A stretch of DNA of 64,000 nt from Flavobacteriaceae bacterium. GTDB lineage: Bacteria > Bacteroidota > Bacteroidia > Flavobacteriales > Flavobacteriaceae. The notes beneath the pieces were generated by a model. That model had not been told where the DNA came from, made no database searches, and saw nothing but the letters and a program-made list of their open reading frames with translations. The stretch covers positions 1-64,000 of the forward strand of contig JALSVQ010000164.1 of the NCBI GenBank assembly GCA_027073495.1. The letters run 5' to 3'. Positions 46,976-55,093 of the stretch are shown here, piece by piece (position 1 is the first letter of the stretch; every line of letters begins with the position of its first letter). Position numbers and translations under genes: made by a program.

Positions 46976-47416
46976 CTATTTATAATTTTTAAAACTTCCG
47001 TCACGATAAAATATAACAATTTGTTCAATTGTTTTCGTATCTGATGGAGAAGGAGCAAGCAAAGGCTTTATTTCATCTACGGTTTCAGCACTACTTTTAG
47101 TTGGTAACACTTCTAGCTTTTCAACTTCTTGTTGATTAAAAAGATTTGCCTCTTGTGATGGAGTAGGAGGCGTGATAGTTTTTTGTACTGGATTATATGG
47201 AAAAGAACCTTTGCCTAATAATAGCCAATCAAGACTTACAGTGTCATATTGATTTATGATTTTTAATATAAAATCAAGGCTTGGTTTGTTACGTCCTGAT
47301 AATAAATGTGAAATACTCGATCGTTGCACTTGAATCGTATCTGCAAATTTTGATGCGCTTAATGCGTAGTAATCGAGTATTATTTTTATCCTTTTTATGA
47401 TTTCTGAGTTATTCAC
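46976..47416 (-). CDS. XRE-family HTH transcriptional regulator
   Basis: The 146-residue protein has an N-terminal Cro/C1-type helix-turn-helix (ALSASKFADTIQVQRSSISHLLSG at about 17-40), with the recognition helix RSSISHLLSGRNKPS. A flexible, polar middle follows (TPPTPSQEANLFNQQ) and a short conserved C-terminus (EQIVIFYRDGSFKNYK) that is common in flavobacterial standalone XRE regulators. The region upstream (47420-47597) contains repeated TGTAA/TTACA sites, which suggests autoregulation or control of the divergent peptidase gene. Confidence 0.85.
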   Translation of the reverse strand: MNNSEIIKRIKIILDYYALSASKFADTIQVQRSSISHLLSGRNKPSLDFILKIINQYDTVSLDWLLLGKGSFPYNPVQKTITPPTPSQEANLFNQQEVEKLEVLPTKSSAETVDEIKPLLAPSPSDTKTIEQIVIFYRDGSFKNYK

Positions 47417-47419
47417 AAT

Positions 47420-47597
47420 TGTAAATGTTTAATAATGTAAATAGAAATATTGTAGCGTTACAAATGTAATTTATTCTTATTAACTACAAGTGTAAAATGT
47501 AATATATATCATTAGTTTATTGAAGTGTAACTTTAAGTTAATAATCATAATAACTTGATTAACTGTATTTAATTATATTACAGTATTAATATTGTAA
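47420..47597. promoter_or_regulatory. Operator-like array of TGTAA/TTACA sites between XRE and M14 genes
   Basis: TGTAA occurs at 47420, 47436, 47465, 47491, 47498, 47526 and 47593, and TTACA at 47458 and 47578. Two sites are palindromes: TTACAAATGTAA (47458-47469) and TTACAGTATTAATATTGTAA (47578-47597; 9 of 10 half-site bases match). The density is far above the surrounding DNA, though AT-richness alone gives some hits. A dimeric HTH protein, most simply the adjacent XRE protein, is the likely binder. Confidence 0.55.
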
Positions 47598-47668
47598 ATA
47601 TAAGGTTTAAATTTCCTAATTTTTAATTGAACACTGTTTACATAATTAATCAAACTATTGAAAAGCAC

Positions 47669-47709
47669 TGTTTACTTTTGTAAAATATCTTTTGTTTACT
47701 TTTGTAAAA
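47669..47709 (+). promoter_or_regulatory. Tandem promoter pair for the M14 peptidase gene
   Basis: The 17-base unit TGTTTACTTTTGTAAAA occurs at 47669-47685 and again at 47693-47709, 24 bases apart. Each contains TACTTTTG, a match to the TAnnTTTG -7 box, and the TTTG of the first also has the spacing of a -33 for the second. This repeat lies inside the start of the longest frame, which is why the Met at 47721 is taken as the true start. Confidence 0.55.
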
Positions 47710-47720
47710 ACATTATTCAT

Positions 47721-48902
47721 ATGAAAATTGATAAATTGAAACAGTGGTATAAAGAGTATCACAAAAAAACATTGAAAGGGCAATATGTCACCTATGAGCG
47801 TATTGAACCTTTATTAAATGAATTACCTGCTATTTTTAAAACTGAAATTTTGGGACATTCTGTTTTAGGTCGCCCAATCAAAAGTGTAACTATAGGAAGT
47901 GGTAAAACACGAATTTTACTTTGGTCACAGATGCATGGCGATGAATCTACTGCTACACGTGTTCTTTTTGATGTATTTGAATTCTTTAAACAGCCTACAA
48001 CAGCTTTTAAACCCATTTGTGATGTACTATTGACTAACTGTACGCTAGTTTTTGTACCGATACTCAATCCTGATGGTGCAGCAGCTTATACACGAGAAAA
48101 TGCACTAAATATTGATTTGAATCGTGATGCCAAATCACTTCAAATGCCAGAAAGCATTGTGCTTAAGACTATAACTTCATATTTTAAACCGCATTTTGCC
48201 TTCAACTTGCACGATCAAAGTACAAAATACAATGTTTCAGGAACTAAAAACCCATCAACACTATCATTTCTAGCTCCTGCGGCAGATGTAAATAGAAGTA
48301 TAACGCCTTCACGCAAAAAAGCAATGCAAGTAATTGCTGAAATGAATAGTTTTGTACAAAAAATAATCCCAAATCACGTTGCTTTGTATGATGATGAGTT
48401 TTGTAATACGTGTTTTGGAGATACCTTGCAACAAATGGGTGTTCCTTTAATGCTTATCGAAGCAGGTCATAGTGATTGGAAACGTGAAAAAACACGTGAA
48501 TACTATTTTTATGCATTGCTAAAAGGATTAGAAAGTATAGCTACTAAACACTACAAAACAGCGACAACAAAACAGTATTTTGAGATTCCACGTAACAATA
48601 CCTTATTTTACGATGTTATATACCGTAATGTATTGGTTAAATTTAATAAATTTTCTTATGTTATTGACATAGCCATCAATTTTGATGAATATATTTCCGA
48701 TGATAAAGTGCTTCGCAAGGGGAAAATTGCAAAGATTGGTGACCTTTCTCCTTATTTAGCTCACATAGAAGAAGATGTATATAAAGCTGAATATAATAAT
48801 GACAATAAATTACCGAAAATAGGTGATTCAGCTGACTTTTTTCTTGCAGATATTGAAATTACTAATGGATTAACAAAAAAAATGAAAAATCATTTTATTT
48901 AA
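47721..48902 (+). CDS. M14-family zinc carboxypeptidase
   Basis: I use the Met at 47721 because the longer frame to 47658 runs through a promoter repeat. The 393-residue protein has the M14 zinc site: MHGDESTATRVL (His and Glu ligands), FNLHDQSTK (third His ligand) and a candidate catalytic Glu in MLIEAGHSDWK. No signal peptide is present, so it may be cytoplasmic, unlike digestive carboxypeptidases; peptidoglycan-tripeptide recycling (MpaA-like) is one possibility. The C-terminal ~120 residues form an extra beta-rich domain. It is followed by the Lrp-type regulator gene. Confidence 0.8.
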   Translation: MKIDKLKQWYKEYHKKTLKGQYVTYERIEPLLNELPAIFKTEILGHSVLGRPIKSVTIGSGKTRILLWSQMHGDESTATRVLFDVFEFFKQPTTAFKPICDVLLTNCTLVFVPILNPDGAAAYTRENALNIDLNRDAKSLQMPESIVLKTITSYFKPHFAFNLHDQSTKYNVSGTKNPSTLSFLAPAADVNRSITPSRKKAMQVIAEMNSFVQKIIPNHVALYDDEFCNTCFGDTLQQMGVPLMLIEAGHSDWKREKTREYYFYALLKGLESIATKHYKTATTKQYFEIPRNNTLFYDVIYRNVLVKFNKFSYVIDIAINFDEYISDDKVLRKGKIAKIGDLSPYLAHIEEDVYKAEYNNDNKLPKIGDSADFFLADIEITNGLTKKMKNHFI

Positions 48903-48915
48903 TATAAAAAAAGTT

Positions 48916-48923
48916 TAGTTTTG
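48916..48923 (+). promoter_or_regulatory. Promoter -7 box for the Lrp/AsnC gene
   Basis: TAGTTTTG matches TAnnTTTG, 40 bases before the start codon; the -33 is degenerate (TTTT). Confidence 0.4.
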
Positions 48924-48963
48924 TTGTTTAAACAAACATACTTAACACTAATAAAAGTCAAAC

Positions 48964-49446
48964 ATGGATAAACTTAAATTAGACGATATTGATCGTCAAA
49001 TATTGGATACACTCGTATTAAATGCTAGAACACCCTTTACAGACATAGCAAAAAAACTAAATGTATCTGCAGGGACAATACATGTCCGTTACAAAAAACT
49101 AGAAGAAATAGGCTTAATAAAAGGAACATCTTTAGCCGTTGATTATCAGAAACTAGGTTATAATTTTATAGCTTTTATCGGAATTTTTTTAGAACAAACT
49201 TCACAAACGAGTTTTGTTTTAGAGCGCTTACAATCAATACCCTACGTTACTGTGGCTCATATTACAACAGGAAAATTTAATATTTTTTGTAAAATACGAG
49301 CTAATGACACAATGAGTGCTAAGAAAATAATCTTTTTGATTGATGATATTGATGGTGTAATGCGTACTGAGACAATGATATCACTAGAAGAAAGTTTTAA
49401 TGATAAAAAACGATTAATGCAACGTGTCTTTCACGAATTAAGCTAA
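48964..49446 (+). CDS. Lrp/AsnC-family transcriptional regulator
   Basis: The 160-residue protein has an N-terminal winged HTH (DIDRQILDTLVLNARTPFTDIAKKL and VSAGTIHVRYKKLEEIGLI) and a C-terminal RAM effector domain (YNFIAFIGIFLEQ, IPYVTVAHITTGKFNIFCKI), which binds amino acids or other small ligands and forms octamers. It is the usual size. Target genes are unknown; the next gene is bshA behind a terminator. Regulation is unclear; a -7-like TAGTTTTG lies upstream. Confidence 0.93.
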   Translation: MDKLKLDDIDRQILDTLVLNARTPFTDIAKKLNVSAGTIHVRYKKLEEIGLIKGTSLAVDYQKLGYNFIAFIGIFLEQTSQTSFVLERLQSIPYVTVAHITTGKFNIFCKIRANDTMSAKKIIFLIDDIDGVMRTETMISLEESFNDKKRLMQRVFHELS

Positions 49447-49461
49447 ATTAAACTAAAATAT

Positions 49462-49499
49462 AAAAAGCCGTTTAAATTTTATTTTGACGGTTTTTTTTT
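49462..49499 (+). terminator. Intrinsic terminator after the Lrp/AsnC gene
   Basis: An A-rich left arm with CCGT pairs with ACGG, followed by nine Ts (49491-49499). The arms AAAAAGCCGT and ACGGTTTTTTTTT give a terminator-like shape, though one G is unpaired. Confidence 0.6.
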
Positions 49500-49520
49500 G
49501 TCTAATTTTAAAACTATAAA

Positions 49521-50648
49521 ATGAAAATAGCTATTGTTTTATATCCTACCTATGGAGGAAGTGGTGTTGTGGCAACAGAACTGGGAATGCATCTTGCTTT
49601 GAAAGGGCACCAAATCCATTTTATCACATACAAGCAGCCTGTGCGTTTAGATTTATTGAATGATAACATCTATTTTCATGAAGTGCACGTCCCTGATTAC
49701 CCATTATTTCAATACTTACCTTATGGTCTTGCGTTAGCAAGTAAAATGGTGGATGTCACAAAACAATACGGTATCGAATTATTTCATGTACACTACGCTA
49801 TTCCTCATGCATACGCCGCATACAATGCTAAAATGATACTTCAAGAAGAAGGGTTTAACATTCCTATTGTCACAACATTACATGGGACAGATATAACACT
49901 TGTGGGAAGTCATCCAAACTATAAACCTGCAGTATCTTTTAGTATTAATCAATCCGATTATGTAACTACAGTATCGGAAAGTCTTAAAGCAGATACTGTT
50001 ACTATTTTTAATATAAAAAAAGAGATACAAGTAATTCCAAATTTCATCAACATTACACATGATAAAACTGATTTTACTGATTGCAATAGGAAATTATTAG
50101 CAAAAGATTCAGAACGCATTATTACTCATGTCAGTAATTTTAGACCATTAAAACGTATCGAAGATGTTATTCATATTTTTAATCAGATACAAAAAGAAAT
50201 TCCAGCTAAATTATTACTCGCAGGAGATGGTCCTGAAAAGGAAGCTATGGAGCAATTAGTACTTGATTTGGCATTGGAAGATAATGTTGTTTTTTTAGGA
50301 AACACGAATGATATCAGTAAGTTACTTTGTTTTTCAGATTTATTTTTACTGCCTTCAGAAAAAGAAAGTTTTGGTCTAGCGGCACTTGAAGCCATGCTCT
50401 ATAAAACACCTGTAATATCAAGTAATGCAGGAGGAATACCAGAAGTAAATAAACATGGTTATTCTGGATATTTAAGCCCTGTTGGCGCTGTTGATGAAAT
50501 GGCAAATAATGCATTAAAAATTTTGAAATCTGATGAAATTTTGAAGCAATTTAAGCTGCAAGCACGGAAACAGGCAGCACAATTTAATGTCACCAAAGTA
50601 GTTCCTATTTATGAAGCTTTATATGAAAAGGCATTGAAAAATAAATGA
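49521..50648 (+). CDS. bshA: N-acetyl-alpha-D-glucosaminyl L-malate synthase
   Basis: BshA (375 residues) joins UDP-GlcNAc to L-malate, the first step of bacillithiol synthesis. It is a GT4 retaining glycosyltransferase with GT-B fold: MKIAIVLYPTYGGSGVVATELG is characteristic for BshA, with HVHYAIPHAYAAYNAK and LHGTDITLVGSHPNY in the N-domain and EKESFGLAALEAML, the E(x7)E motif, in the C-domain. bshC is encoded at 60179; bshB, the deacetylase, is not visible here. The gene is followed by the LAS-peptidase-like membrane protein with a 4-base overlap. Confidence 0.93.
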   Translation: MKIAIVLYPTYGGSGVVATELGMHLALKGHQIHFITYKQPVRLDLLNDNIYFHEVHVPDYPLFQYLPYGLALASKMVDVTKQYGIELFHVHYAIPHAYAAYNAKMILQEEGFNIPIVTTLHGTDITLVGSHPNYKPAVSFSINQSDYVTTVSESLKADTVTIFNIKKEIQVIPNFINITHDKTDFTDCNRKLLAKDSERIITHVSNFRPLKRIEDVIHIFNQIQKEIPAKLLLAGDGPEKEAMEQLVLDLALEDNVVFLGNTNDISKLLCFSDLFLLPSEKESFGLAALEAMLYKTPVISSNAGGIPEVNKHGYSGYLSPVGAVDEMANNALKILKSDEILKQFKLQARKQAAQFNVTKVVPIYEALYEKALKNK

Positions 50649-51472
50649 TATTTCAATTATTAAAAAAAACGTTACATTTGAAAAGAATATTCAAAATACT
50701 TACTATTGTTTTTATGACTTTTTTACTGACAGTCTTAACACAAATTGGAGGTATATTATTATTATTGAGTATTTTAATTAGCATAAAAGTTAAAAAAAAG
50801 ATACATTGGTCAATACTATTTATTGTTTTTTATACAAGTGCTACTTTCATTTTTGTTCCTATTATAGCACCACTATTTGGAAGGGAACGAGTGAGCGAAG
50901 CTATAAATTTAAAACCTACTAATTTTGCTACGATAGTATTGAATAGAAACTATGTCAGACCAAGTTTAAATGCAATTTTATTGCATACAGCTAAACAATT
51001 AAAAAACAAAGGAATACAACTTAATTATTTAGATGCCAATTTTCCATTCATCAATAGATTTCCACTTTTACCACATTTGAGCCATAATGATGGCAAGAAA
51101 ATTGATATAAGTTTAATATACGAAGACAAAATGGGAAATATAACAACAAAACAGAAATCACGCTTAGGTTATGGTGTATTTGTAGCTCCAACAGCTAAGG
51201 AGTACAATCAAATAACTTATTGTTTAGAAAAAGGATATTTTCAATATGATTATCCAAAATATTTTACCTTTGGAAAAATAAATGATTCGTTAGTGTTTTC
51301 AATAAAAGGAACAAAACTATTGATTCAGACATTATTAAATGAGAGACAACTAGGCAAGCTGTTTATTGAACCACATTTAAAGCAGCGTATGCATTTATAT
51401 AATAAAAAAATACGATATCATGGCTGTCATGCGGTGCGCCATGATGATCATATTCATATTCAATTAAAATAA
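50645..51472 (+). CDS. Membrane-anchored protein with LAS-peptidase-like C-terminus
   Basis: The 275-residue protein has two or three N-terminal hydrophobic segments (about 15-60 and 58-82) and an extracytoplasmic domain. Its C-terminal half contains LSHNDGKKIDISLIYE and RHDDHIHIQL: a His-x6-Asp element and a C-terminal His-x-His, the layout of the LAS metallopeptidases (MepA/M15-type zinc peptidases acting on peptidoglycan). The domain is otherwise unfamiliar to me, so peptidase activity is an inference from the metal-ligand pattern. It is translationally coupled to bshA (4-base overlap), so linked expression is likely. Confidence 0.55.
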   Translation: MIFQLLKKTLHLKRIFKILTIVFMTFLLTVLTQIGGILLLLSILISIKVKKKIHWSILFIVFYTSATFIFVPIIAPLFGRERVSEAINLKPTNFATIVLNRNYVRPSLNAILLHTAKQLKNKGIQLNYLDANFPFINRFPLLPHLSHNDGKKIDISLIYEDKMGNITTKQKSRLGYGVFVAPTAKEYNQITYCLEKGYFQYDYPKYFTFGKINDSLVFSIKGTKLLIQTLLNERQLGKLFIEPHLKQRMHLYNKKIRYHGCHAVRHDDHIHIQLK

Positions 51473-51478
51473 TAACTT

Positions 51479-51967
51479 ATGAAAAAAATAATAGTATTAG
51501 CAATGTCTTTATTATTTATATCTAGCTGTAAATCAAGTAAAACAGAAGATGTAAACTCAAAACCCACAGCAAAAAAAAATATAATGAAAGATAAAAAAGA
51601 AGTACAAAATTTTGAACTGCTTTTACAAGAATCTCACGGTGGTTATAAAGAACAACGTTTACTTATTGTCAATGATCAAAAGCAGCTTACTGATGTTTAT
51701 ATGAAACTCAATCAAATACGAAAACCAGGAATTCCTATTCCTGCTGTTGATTTTGAAAAAAATACAATTTTAGCGCTGTTTTTTGGAACACAACAAAATG
51801 GAGCACAAAAATATACAATAGTTGGTGTCTCAGAAAAAAACAGTGTACTCAATGTTTTATTAGTAGTGAATAAACCTGAAGTAGCAACTATGGTCATTAC
51901 TCAACCAAGTATGTTTCTTAAAATACCTAAGAGTAATGCAAAAGAAATCGCACTAAAATTTAAATAA
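51479..51967 (+). CDS. Hypothetical lipoprotein, PrcB-like domain
   Basis: The 162-residue protein has a lipobox FISSC (Cys17) and a C-terminal beta-rich domain containing VDFEKNTILALFFGTQQNGAQKYTIVGV, which resembles the PrcB C-terminal domain (PrcB is a partner of the PrtP protease in treponemes). The similarity is from memory, not alignment. It lies 6 bases after the LAS-like gene and is probably co-transcribed. The family function is unclear; protein-protein interaction at the envelope is possible. Confidence 0.6.
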   Translation: MKKIIVLAMSLLFISSCKSSKTEDVNSKPTAKKNIMKDKKEVQNFELLLQESHGGYKEQRLLIVNDQKQLTDVYMKLNQIRKPGIPIPAVDFEKNTILALFFGTQQNGAQKYTIVGVSEKNSVLNVLLVVNKPEVATMVITQPSMFLKIPKSNAKEIALKFK

Positions 51968-52030
51968 AATTAGAAAATACGCTACTATTTTGTTATTTTA
52001 GCAAACTATTAATAGCATAAAGAAAAAGAA

Positions 52031-53113
52031 ATGAAATTTAGAAATTTTCCAATGGTTCCTCGTGTAGTTTTTGGTCGAGGAAGTTTTAATCAAATAAATG
52101 AAATACTAGCACCCAAGAGAAAAAGTGATAAAGCACCATTTATTTATATAATAGATGCCGTTTTTGAAGGGAATAATTGGTTATTAGATCGTATTGACTT
52201 AAAATTTAATGATAAAATCATTTTTCAAAGTGCTAAAGAAGAGCCAAAAACAATTCGTGTTGATGAATTACGAGATCAAATAGTAGCGGAATTTGATGAT
52301 TTGCCTTCAGGTATTATTGGAATAGGAGGTGGAACTATGCTCGATTATGCTAAAGCAGTAGCATTAATGCTTACCAATCCAGGATCATCAGCAGATTATC
52401 AAGGTTGGGATTTAGTAAAAAATCAAGGAATCTATCACGTTGGTATTCCTACCATTTCAGGAACAGGAGCAGAAGTTTCGAGAACGACAGTACTTACAGG
52501 TCCTGTTAAAAAATTGGGTATGAATTCAGATTATACACCATTTGATCAAGTAGTATTGGATCCAGAGCTTACAGCAGGAGTCCCTACAAATCAATGGTTT
52601 TATACGGGGATGGACTGTTATATCCATTGTATAGAGTCATTAACAGGAACATATCTAAACACATTTAGTGAGTCATATGGAGAAAAATCTTTAGAACTTT
52701 GTAGAGAAGTATATCTCGAAAAAGAAGAGCGCGATGAAGATGCACAAAATAAACTGATGATGGCTTCTTGGCACGGTGGTATGAGTATTGCCTATTCGCA
52801 AGTAGGAGTAGCCCATGCAATGAGTTATGGACTGTCATATCTGTTAGGTACAAAACACGGTGTAGGAAACTGTATTGTTTTTGATCAATTGGAAGAATTT
52901 TACCCAGATGGTGTAAAAGAATTCAAACAAATGGTTAAAAGACATAATATAGATATCCCACAAGGGCTTTGTGCTAATTTAACAGACAAAGAGTTTGATA
53001 CTATGATAGATGTAGCATTGAGTTTAGTACCGCTTTGGGAAAATGCACTAGGTAAAGACTGGCAGCAAACAATTACTCGCAAAAAATTGCGAACGATGTA
53101 TGAAAAAATGTAG
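52031..53113 (+). CDS. kdnB: 3-deoxy-alpha-D-manno-octulosonate 8-oxidase
   Basis: The 360-residue iron-containing alcohol dehydrogenase matches KdnB, which oxidises C8 of Kdo to the aldehyde that KdnA then aminates. The start MKFRNFPMVPRVVFGRGSFNQ is typical of KdnB. The dinucleotide region GIGGGTMLDYAKAVAL and GTGAEVSRTTVLTGP follow, and metal ligands are expected at Asp195 and His199 (GMDCYIHCIES), His262 and His276. The enzyme is soluble. Its partner kdnA is 24 kb away. It is followed by an unrelated membrane protein and a CZB protein. Confidence 0.85.
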   Translation: MKFRNFPMVPRVVFGRGSFNQINEILAPKRKSDKAPFIYIIDAVFEGNNWLLDRIDLKFNDKIIFQSAKEEPKTIRVDELRDQIVAEFDDLPSGIIGIGGGTMLDYAKAVALMLTNPGSSADYQGWDLVKNQGIYHVGIPTISGTGAEVSRTTVLTGPVKKLGMNSDYTPFDQVVLDPELTAGVPTNQWFYTGMDCYIHCIESLTGTYLNTFSESYGEKSLELCREVYLEKEERDEDAQNKLMMASWHGGMSIAYSQVGVAHAMSYGLSYLLGTKHGVGNCIVFDQLEEFYPDGVKEFKQMVKRHNIDIPQGLCANLTDKEFDTMIDVALSLVPLWENALGKDWQQTITRKKLRTMYEKM

Positions 53114-53121
53114 GTTTATAA

Positions 53122-53562
53122 ATGTATAAAGCACAGTATAAAACATTAGTTCGAACTTATCTTATGATTATCTTCGGTATTTTAGGTTTTTCAGTCTATG
53201 TTTTTATAAAGAATAAAGCTGTTTTTAATCTTGATAATTTAAATATAAAAGACTATAAAATATTGATTTCTACGCTTTTAAGTTATGCTGTTTATTTTTT
53301 AATTAAATACTTATCCTATAAAAAAATCAAGACTATAAAGGATTATAAAGGCCTGATGAAGCATAAAATAAATATGTATATTGATAGTATCATTTTAAAT
53401 TTATTTTTATATGAGTTTATAGTATTAATAAATTTAACCTTTTTTATGATGACTAAAAATATTATATTTTTTATATTTGCAATTATAATGTTGCTATTAA
53501 TTATAGTAAATATTCCAAATAAAAATATTTTTAATACTAAATTTTTACTTAAAAATGACTAA
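53122..53562 (+). CDS. Hypothetical membrane protein
   Basis: The 146-residue protein has four hydrophobic segments (about 14-32, 49-67, 90-110 and 115-135) and a short charged C-terminus (NKNIFNTKFLLKND). No family was recognised. The start lies 8 bases after kdnB, and its stop overlaps the CZB gene by 8 bases, so it is likely co-expressed with the CZB protein. A function as a membrane partner of the CZB sensor is plausible only from this arrangement. Confidence 0.65.
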   Translation: MYKAQYKTLVRTYLMIIFGILGFSVYVFIKNKAVFNLDNLNIKDYKILISTLLSYAVYFLIKYLSYKKIKTIKDYKGLMKHKINMYIDSIILNLFLYEFIVLINLTFFMMTKNIIFFIFAIIMLLLIIVNIPNKNIFNTKFLLKND

Positions 53563-54007
53563 AACTACTAAAAAAAGAGAATTGTTAGATGGTATTGCAA
53601 AAGCAAGATTAGATCATTTGAAGTGGAAATCATATTTTGAGGTTGCGACTAGAGATATTACCAAATTTCGGTTAGATAATGATAAAGTTAACCCTATAGC
53701 TACAGAATGTGAATTTGGTCATTGGCTATATGGCGATGGACAGAATTTAAATTTCAGTAATATTCTTTCAGAAATAGAAAGAGTACATGAAGATATTCAT
53801 AAAAAGTACTTTGAAATAATAAAAACGATCAATAGAAATGATAAAAGTGTTTTTACTAGTAAGTCTTCATACCTCAGTGATAAACAATTTATAGTTGATA
53901 ACCTTATTTTAGACTTGAATAATTATTCTTCAATTTTACGTAGTCTGTTAACACAACTAGAATTATTTGTTCAATCTCTTGATGAGGAAGAGGAACATTT
54001 TAAATAG
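53555..54007 (+). CDS. Standalone CZB (chemoreceptor zinc-binding) domain protein
   Basis: The 150-residue protein fits the CZB domain, a four-helix bundle that binds zinc through three His and one Cys. Candidate ligands are His21 (ARLDHLKWKS), Cys52 in the hallmark CEFGHWLYG, and His78 and His82 (HEDIH). CZB usually ends chemoreceptors or diguanylate cyclases and senses zinc or oxidants such as hypochlorous acid. Here it stands alone with no methyl-accepting or GGDEF domain. It overlaps the upstream membrane protein gene by 8 bases. No chemotaxis genes are in the window. Confidence 0.85.
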   Translation: MTKTTKKRELLDGIAKARLDHLKWKSYFEVATRDITKFRLDNDKVNPIATECEFGHWLYGDGQNLNFSNILSEIERVHEDIHKKYFEIIKTINRNDKSVFTSKSSYLSDKQFIVDNLILDLNNYSSILRSLLTQLELFVQSLDEEEEHFK

Positions 54008-54017
54008 ATTTACTAAA

Positions 54018-54044
54018 AATAATACTGTAGTTCGGAGTATTATT
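54018..54044. terminator. Possible hairpin after the CZB gene
   Basis: A 9-bp stem AATAATACT/AGTATTATT with a 9-base loop. The right arm is not followed by a clear T run, so a terminator role is weak; an RNA stability element is equally possible. Confidence 0.35.
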
Positions 54045-54240
54045 AAATCATATATTTTGTTTGTGATTATAAAGTGTTTTGAAAATTTATTTCATTGAAT
54101 AAGCAGTTACAATAATAGTTACCTTTTTTAATATAGAATATTTTTAGTTAACACGTTGTATATCAGTATTTAGTTAATAATATGTTATATAAAAAAATGT
54201 TAAAATTAATCTAAATGTTTTTTTAAAAATATATATAATG

Positions 54241-54248
54241 TATCTTTG
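54241..54248 (+). promoter_or_regulatory. Promoter -7 box for the gene at 54275
   Basis: TATCTTTG matches TAnnTTTG and is 26 bases upstream of the start codon; a TTTT element lies about 20 bases before it. Confidence 0.5.
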
Positions 54249-54274
54249 AAGTGTTAACCAATTGACTATTAGAT

Positions 54275-54901
54275 ATGAAAAAAACAGTTTTCATAATTAT
54301 TGTGTTTTTTACACTAACACTTCAAGCTCAAGAAAAAAATACCAAGAATATTAAACAACCTATTGCTTTTGTAGAAATGCTAATGGCACGTTCTTTTATT
54401 ATAAATGACTTACCAGGTTGGGCAGCAGGTGGTGAATTGAATTATCAATACAAAAATCATCTCTTTTCTTTTAGATACATAGAAGATGTTCATAATAAAT
54501 TTGTTATAGTATCTCCAAGTGTTATTTTACTACCATTACCATCATTAGTGGAGCATATTACCAATAAAGAATTAGGTATTTTGTATGGCAGAAGATGGAT
54601 TTATGATGATACTGCTATTAGTGTTTCAGGAGGAATTTCTTACAATCATTATACTTCAAAAAATTTAGATTCAACTTTAGAACTAATAGATGATTATCTT
54701 GGTTTTCCATTAGAAGTCAACATTAAATGGTTTAAAGCACAAAAAGAACGTTATAGAATTTATCAAGTAATTCCTGTTGGAAAACCTACTGCTTTTGGAC
54801 GGAGTTTTGGCTTTAAGTTTTTTGCTAATATCAATAAACATAGTTATTTAGGCTTTGGTTTTACCTATGGTTTTGGATGGCATAAAAAGTATGAAAAATA
54901 A
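54275..54901 (+). CDS. Outer-membrane beta-barrel-like protein
   Basis: The 208-residue protein has a signal peptide (MKKTVFIIIVFFTLTLQA-Q) and a beta-rich mature part with aromatic girdles (FSFRYIEDVHNKF, FGFKFFANINKHSYLGFGFTYGFGWHK), resembling small outer-membrane beta-barrel or outer-membrane-associated proteins. The C-terminus (YGFGWHKKYEK) is duplicated at 55952-56009. No domain is named with confidence. The gene is convergent with the LytTR regulator, but a 1.1-kb insertion lies between. Confidence 0.65.
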   Translation: MKKTVFIIIVFFTLTLQAQEKNTKNIKQPIAFVEMLMARSFIINDLPGWAAGGELNYQYKNHLFSFRYIEDVHNKFVIVSPSVILLPLPSLVEHITNKELGILYGRRWIYDDTAISVSGGISYNHYTSKNLDSTLELIDDYLGFPLEVNIKWFKAQKERYRIYQVIPVGKPTAFGRSFGFKFFANINKHSYLGFGFTYGFGWHKKYEK

Positions 54902-54958
54902 TTAATACATTATTCCAACCATTTTTTGAAAGCACTTACATTATCACGGGCTACTATT
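54844..54958 (+). repeat. Direct repeat, left copy (115 bp)
   Basis: This 115-base segment is repeated at 55952-56066 with the same length and only three substitutions by hand comparison. It covers the last ~58 bases of the barrel gene, its stop codon and, on the minus strand, a fragment of the C-terminus of the LytTR regulator (IVARDNVSAFKKWLE and stop). Here the regulator fragment has no gene attached. Confidence 0.9.
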
Positions 54959-55093
54959 TTTGTGCTGAATTAATAATTAATGAGCATAGATCCTTGCATA
55001 TTTTTACTTTGTTTTAATTTAGTTTTAGTGATTTTCATAATAGATAAACCTGCAAGTGCTTATTAAAATTTAAAAAAAATAGTATTATAGCTT

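Noticed and set aside
47658..47720. N-terminal extension of the M14 peptidase
   Set aside because: The extra 21 residues are encoded by a duplicated promoter unit; the Met at 47721 gives a normal start.
54959..55093. 22-codon minus-strand ORF starting MKITKTKLKQSK
   Set aside because: It lies in the insertion between the repeats, has no homology that I recognise and is too short to support a gene or leader peptide.
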